Shown here: positions 60,924 to 64,000 of the stretch, piece by piece
Numbering within the stretch: position 1 is the first letter of the stretch
Layout: each line of letters opens with the position of its first letter
Assembly: GCF_018866325.1 (NCBI RefSeq)
Contig: NZ_CP076457.1
Span: 5,739,001 to 5,803,000 of the forward strand
Length of the DNA stretch: 64,000 nucleotides
DNA from: Streptomyces sp. YPW6
GTDB taxonomy: Bacteria; Actinomycetota; Actinomycetes; Streptomycetales; Streptomycetaceae
Direction: 5' to 3'
Notes under the pieces: generated by a model
Databases searched by the model: none
Told to the model about the DNA's origin: nothing
Seen by the model: the letters and a program-made list of their open reading frames with translations, nothing else
Program-made: the position numbers and the translations under genes

Positions 60924-62258
60924 ATGCCCCTGGCCCTCCTCGCCCTGGCCGTGAGCGCCTTCGGCATAGGCACGACGGAGTTCGTCATGATGGGCCTGCT
61001 GCCCAACGTGGCGGACGACCTCGGCACGTCCGTGCCCACCGCCGGACACCTCGTGTCGGCGTACGCGATCGGCGTCGTCATCGGCGCACCGCTGCTCACC
61101 GGCCTCGGCTCCCGCATCCCGCGCAAGCGCATGCTCCTGGCACTGATGGCGCTCTTCACCGTCGGCAACCTGGCCTCCGCGCTCGCCCCGGACTTCGGCT
61201 GGCTGGTCGCGGGCCGCTTCCTCGCCGGTCTCCCGCACGGCGCGTTCTTCGGCGTCGGCGCGGTGGTCGCCGCCCGGCTGGTCCCCGAGGGCCGCCGGGC
61301 GCGGGCGGTGGCGACGATGTTCCTCGGCCTGACGGTGGCGAACATCGTCGGGGTCCCCGCCGCCACCCTCCTCGGCCAGCATCTCGGCTGGCGCGCCACC
61401 TTCCTCGTCGTCGCGGCGATCGGGCTGGCCGCGATGGCGGCCCTGGCCCGCCTGGTGCCCCGCATCCCGGTCGAGGCCCACCAGGACGTACGCCGCGAAC
61501 TGCGCGCCCTCGGCAACCGCCAGGTGCTCCTCGGCCTGCTCACCGCGGTCTTCGGCTTCGCCGGAGTCTTCGCGGTCTACTCCTACCTCTCGGCCATGAC
61601 CACGAAGGCGATGGGCTTCGGTGAATCCTCCGTCACCCTCGTCCTGGCCCTCTTCGGTATCGGTATGACCCTGGGCGCCCTGGCCGCGGGCCCCCTCACG
61701 GACCGCGCGCTGCGCCCGACGCTGTACGGCTCGCTCGGCGCCCTCGCGGTGGTCCTGGTGGCGTTCCCGTTCACGGTGGACGTGCGGTGGGCGGCGCTGG
61801 CGATGGTGGTGCTGCTGGGCGCCGTCGGCTTCATGACGACGACCCCGCTCCAGATGCTGGTGATGAACAAGGCGAAGGACGCCCCGACCCTGGCCTCCGC
61901 CTCCAACCACTCCGCCTTCAACCTGGCCAACGCGGGCGGCGCGTGGCTGGGCGGGGTGGCGATCGCGGCGGGCTGGGGCTGGACGTCCCCGGCGTTCGTC
62001 GGCGCGGTGCTGGCGGTGGCGGGCCTGGCGATAGCGGCGACGGCGGGCTTCCTTGACCGGGGCGAGGGCACGTTCCGCTCCCGTGTGGTGGCGGCCCACC
62101 AGTCCCGCCCGGCAGCACCCCGGCCGGGCCACCCGGCCCGTCCGGCGGCTCATCACCCGGCGCGTCCGCCGTTCGAGGACGGAACCATCGCACGGGACGA
62201 GCCCGATGCGGCACGGCCGTCGGCCGGACCGGGCCCGTCCCGACCGTCCGGCCCCTGA
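60924..62258 (+). CDS. MFS exporter, DHA1 (AraJ/chloramphenicol-resistance-like) type
   Basis: A 444-residue transporter with 12 membrane segments. LAVSAFGIGTTEFVMMGLLP is the DHA1 helix 1 motif, GLGSRIPRKRMLLALMALFT is motif A, and AGRFLAGLPHGAFFGVGAVV is motif B, as in AraJ and Cmx-type drug exporters. The last about 50 residues (after GTFRSR) are Pro/Ala/Arg-rich and do not look like part of the fold; this DNA contains sequences like the common Streptomyces intergenic element, so the stop may have shifted. The upstream gap 60701-60923 has an AT-richer promoter block near 60745-60780 and CCCTG pentamer repeats. Confidence 0.88.
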   Translation: MPLALLALAVSAFGIGTTEFVMMGLLPNVADDLGTSVPTAGHLVSAYAIGVVIGAPLLTGLGSRIPRKRMLLALMALFTVGNLASALAPDFGWLVAGRFLAGLPHGAFFGVGAVVAARLVPEGRRARAVATMFLGLTVANIVGVPAATLLGQHLGWRATFLVVAAIGLAAMAALARLVPRIPVEAHQDVRRELRALGNRQVLLGLLTAVFGFAGVFAVYSYLSAMTTKAMGFGESSVTLVLALFGIGMTLGALAAGPLTDRALRPTLYGSLGALAVVLVAFPFTVDVRWAALAMVVLLGAVGFMTTTPLQMLVMNKAKDAPTLASASNHSAFNLANAGGAWLGGVAIAAGWGWTSPAFVGAVLAVAGLAIAATAGFLDRGEGTFRSRVVAAHQSRPAAPRPGHPARPAAHHPARPPFEDGTIARDEPDAARPSAGPGPSRPSGP

Positions 62259-62417
62259 GGACGGAACGGACAGGCCGGGCGGGCCCGAGCCGGCATCGGC
62301 CCCGGGCCCGCCCGACCTGACCGCCCGCCCGACCTGACCGGCCGCCCGGCGATTCCGGCCACTCCGGCACCCGAGGGCAAGGGCGGCCGCCGCAAGCTCC
62401 GGCGACCGCCCGCCCCG

Positions 62418-64000
62418 CTACGACGACTCGCGCCACCGGTTCGTGATCGGCAGCCGCCGGTCCTTCCCGAACCCCTTCGGCGAGATCTTCGTCCCCGGCG
62501 GATACTGCCGCCGTTTGTACTCCGCCGTATCCACCATCCGCAACGTCCTGGCCACCAGCTCCGCGTCGAACCCGGCCGCCACGATGGCATCCCTCCCCTG
62601 GTCCCGGTCCACGTACAGCTCCAGGATCGCGTCGAGGACCTCGTAGTCCGGCAGCGAGTCCGTGTCCACCTGGCCCGGCCGCAGCTCCGCACTCGGTGGC
62701 TTGGTGATCGAGTCCTCGGGGATCGGCGGGGTCTGCCCCCGCTCCTCCGCCGCCCGGTTGCGCCACCTGGCCAGCCGGAACACCGACGACTTGTAGACGT
62801 CCTTGATCGGCCCGTACGCGCCGACCGCGTCCCCGTACAGCGTGGAGTAGCCGACCGCCAGCTCCGACTTGTTGCCGGGCGCCAGCACGATCTGCCCCTC
62901 CTGGTTGGAGATGGCCATCAGCGTCGTACCGCGCAGCCGCGCCTGGAGGTTCTCCTCCGCGAGCCCGGTGAGCTCCAGCGAAGCCATGTACGCGTCGAAC
63001 ATCGGCGCGATCGGCACCGTACGGAAGTTGAGTCCGGTGCGCCGCGCCAGCTCGGCCGCGTCGTCCTTGGAGTGCTCCGAGGAGTACTTCGACGGCATCG
63101 AGACGCCGTACACGTTCTCCGCCCCCACCGCGTCGCACGCGATGGCCGCGCAGAGCGCCGAGTCGATCCCGCCGGAGAGCCCGATCAGCACACTGCTGAA
63201 ACCGTTCTTCGCGGCATACGCGCGAAGTCCCACGACCAGCGCCGAGTAGATCTCCTCCTCGTCCTCCAGCCGCTCCGCGTACCCGCCCGCGAGTTCCGGC
63301 TCGTACGCGGGGACGGGCTCGCCGGACAGCACGACGTGGTCGATGCGCAGCCCGTCGTCCACCACACCCGAGGGCGCGTCGGTCGCGGCGGCGGGCAGTT
63401 CCAGATCGAGGATCACGCTGCCCTCGGAGAACTGCGGGGCGCGGGCGACGACCTCGCCCTCCTTGTCCACGACGATCGAGTCCCCGTCGAAGACGAGCTC
63501 GTCCTGACCGCCGATCATCGCCAGATAGGCCGTCGTGCAGCCGGCCTCCTGGGCCCGCTTGCGGACCAGCTCCAGCCGGGTGTCGTCCTTGTCCCGCTCG
63601 TACGGCGAGGCGTTGATCGACAGCAGCAGCCCGGCACCGGCGGAACGGGCGGCCGGAACGCGCCCGCCGTCCTGCCACAGGTCCTCGCAGATCGCGAGGG
63701 CCACGTCGACGCCGTGGACCCGGACGACGGGCATCGAGTCGCCCGGCACGAAGTACCGGAACTCGTCGAAGACGCCGTAGTTCGGCAGGTGGTGCTTGGC
63801 GAAGTTGAGCGCGATCCCGCCGCGGTGCAGGACCGCGGCGGCGTTGCGCGGGGAGCCGGCCGGCTGACCGTAGCGCGCCGCGGCGTGCTCGGAGCGGTCC
63901 AGGTAGCCGACGACGACCGGCAGTTCGCCGAAGCCTTCCGCGTCGAGCCGGGCGGCCAGCGCGCGGAGCGCCTGCCGCGAGGCCTCGACGAAGGACGACC
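62418..64000 (-). CDS. nadE: Glutamine-dependent NAD+ synthase, 5' end beyond window
   Basis: The frame is open to the right edge, giving the last 526 residues of an enzyme of usual length about 580. The nitrilase-type glutaminase part shows LNFAKHHLPNYGVFDEFRYF (catalytic Lys) and VDVALAICEDLWQDGGRV (catalytic Cys). The synthase part shows GFSSVLIGLSGGIDSALCAA with the ATP loop SGGIDS, KYSSEHSKDDAAELARRTGL and the late RQYPPGTKISPKGFGKDRRL. It amidates nicotinic acid adenine dinucleotide to NAD+ with glutamine-derived ammonia. The stop is at 62418; the gap 62259-62417 is GC-rich with a repeated CCCGACCTGACCG. Confidence 0.95.
   Translation of the reverse strand, partial: SSFVEASRQALRALAARLDAEGFGELPVVVGYLDRSEHAAARYGQPAGSPRNAAAVLHRGGIALNFAKHHLPNYGVFDEFRYFVPGDSMPVVRVHGVDVALAICEDLWQDGGRVPAARSAGAGLLLSINASPYERDKDDTRLELVRKRAQEAGCTTAYLAMIGGQDELVFDGDSIVVDKEGEVVARAPQFSEGSVILDLELPAAATDAPSGVVDDGLRIDHVVLSGEPVPAYEPELAGGYAERLEDEEEIYSALVVGLRAYAAKNGFSSVLIGLSGGIDSALCAAIACDAVGAENVYGVSMPSKYSSEHSKDDAAELARRTGLNFRTVPIAPMFDAYMASLELTGLAEENLQARLRGTTLMAISNQEGQIVLAPGNKSELAVGYSTLYGDAVGAYGPIKDVYKSSVFRLARWRNRAAEERGQTPPIPEDSITKPPSAELRPGQVDTDSLPDYEVLDAILELYVDRDQGRDAIVAAGFDAELVARTLRMVDTAEYKRRQYPPGTKISPKGFGKDRRLPITNRWRESS

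Overview
The window is a 64 kb stretch of very GC-rich (about 73% by eye) chromosomal DNA from an actinomycete, almost certainly a Streptomyces. The evidence is codon usage with G or C in nearly every third position, many GTG and TTG starts, 4-nt ATGA/CTGA gene overlaps, lipoprotein and Tat exports, a class A RNase P RNA, TetR/MFS pairs, an AfsR/SARP-type regulator, and only one TTA (bldA) codon noticed in a probable coding region. No tRNA, rRNA, transposase, phage gene or CRISPR array was seen. It reads as ordinary core or near-core chromosome rather than an island.

Layout. 0-2.6 kb: a MaoC hydratase (cut by the window edge), a zinc alcohol dehydrogenase and a peroxisomal-type SDR, looking like a lipid or steroid oxidation cluster. 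2.6-9.1 kb: a tiny GRHR-motif protein, a propeller-like protein, a siderophore-binding lipoprotein followed by a striking tandem array, then an overlapping trio of Nif3-like protein, zinc-ribbon coiled-coil protein and RNase H/phosphatase fusion. 9.1-13.7 kb: KDPG aldolase behind a 30-bp palindrome, YaaA, a MerR regulator with a membrane protein, a Uma2 nuclease-fold protein, and rnpB. 14-28.7 kb: GT2 glycosyltransferase, GNAT acetyltransferase, divergent MFS/TetR pair, PhzF and SDR, a TTA-containing PhoD-type phosphatase, a Gfo/Idh oxidoreductase, a Bcr/CflA exporter and Rsm22. 28.8-34.2 kb: an RsbU/SpoIIE-type phosphatase, dimethylargininase, TetR, a degenerate prim-pol protein and a lipoprotein.

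34.2-42.4 kb is a heme acquisition locus. hmuTUV (binding lipoprotein, permease, ATPase) is divergent from two HtaA-domain heme-binding surface proteins, one carrying an LAATG sortase signal. A PhzF-like enzyme and a divergently oriented heme oxygenase follow. Iron boxes lie in the hmuT/HtaA divergent promoter and in the heme oxygenase promoter. The simplest model is that heme passes from the wall-anchored HtaA protein to the membrane HtaA protein, then HmuT, HmuUV and the cytoplasmic heme oxygenase, all under iron repression.

42.5-64 kb: methionine aminopeptidase, an MFS exporter, NADPH:F420 reductase, small membrane proteins, an M50 protease, an AfsR-like regulator broken by an apparent frameshift in its repeat-rich linker, a DrrAB-type ABC exporter, panB, an MFS exporter with TetR, an endo/exonuclease-fold membrane protein, another MFS exporter and the 3' part of glutamine-dependent nadE.

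The most unusual structural signal is a recurring one. At least six genes on both strands end in short tandem arrays whose first unit contains the gene's own last codons and stop codon (near 5.76, 23.37, 28.70, 32.96, 42.6 and 47.26 kb).
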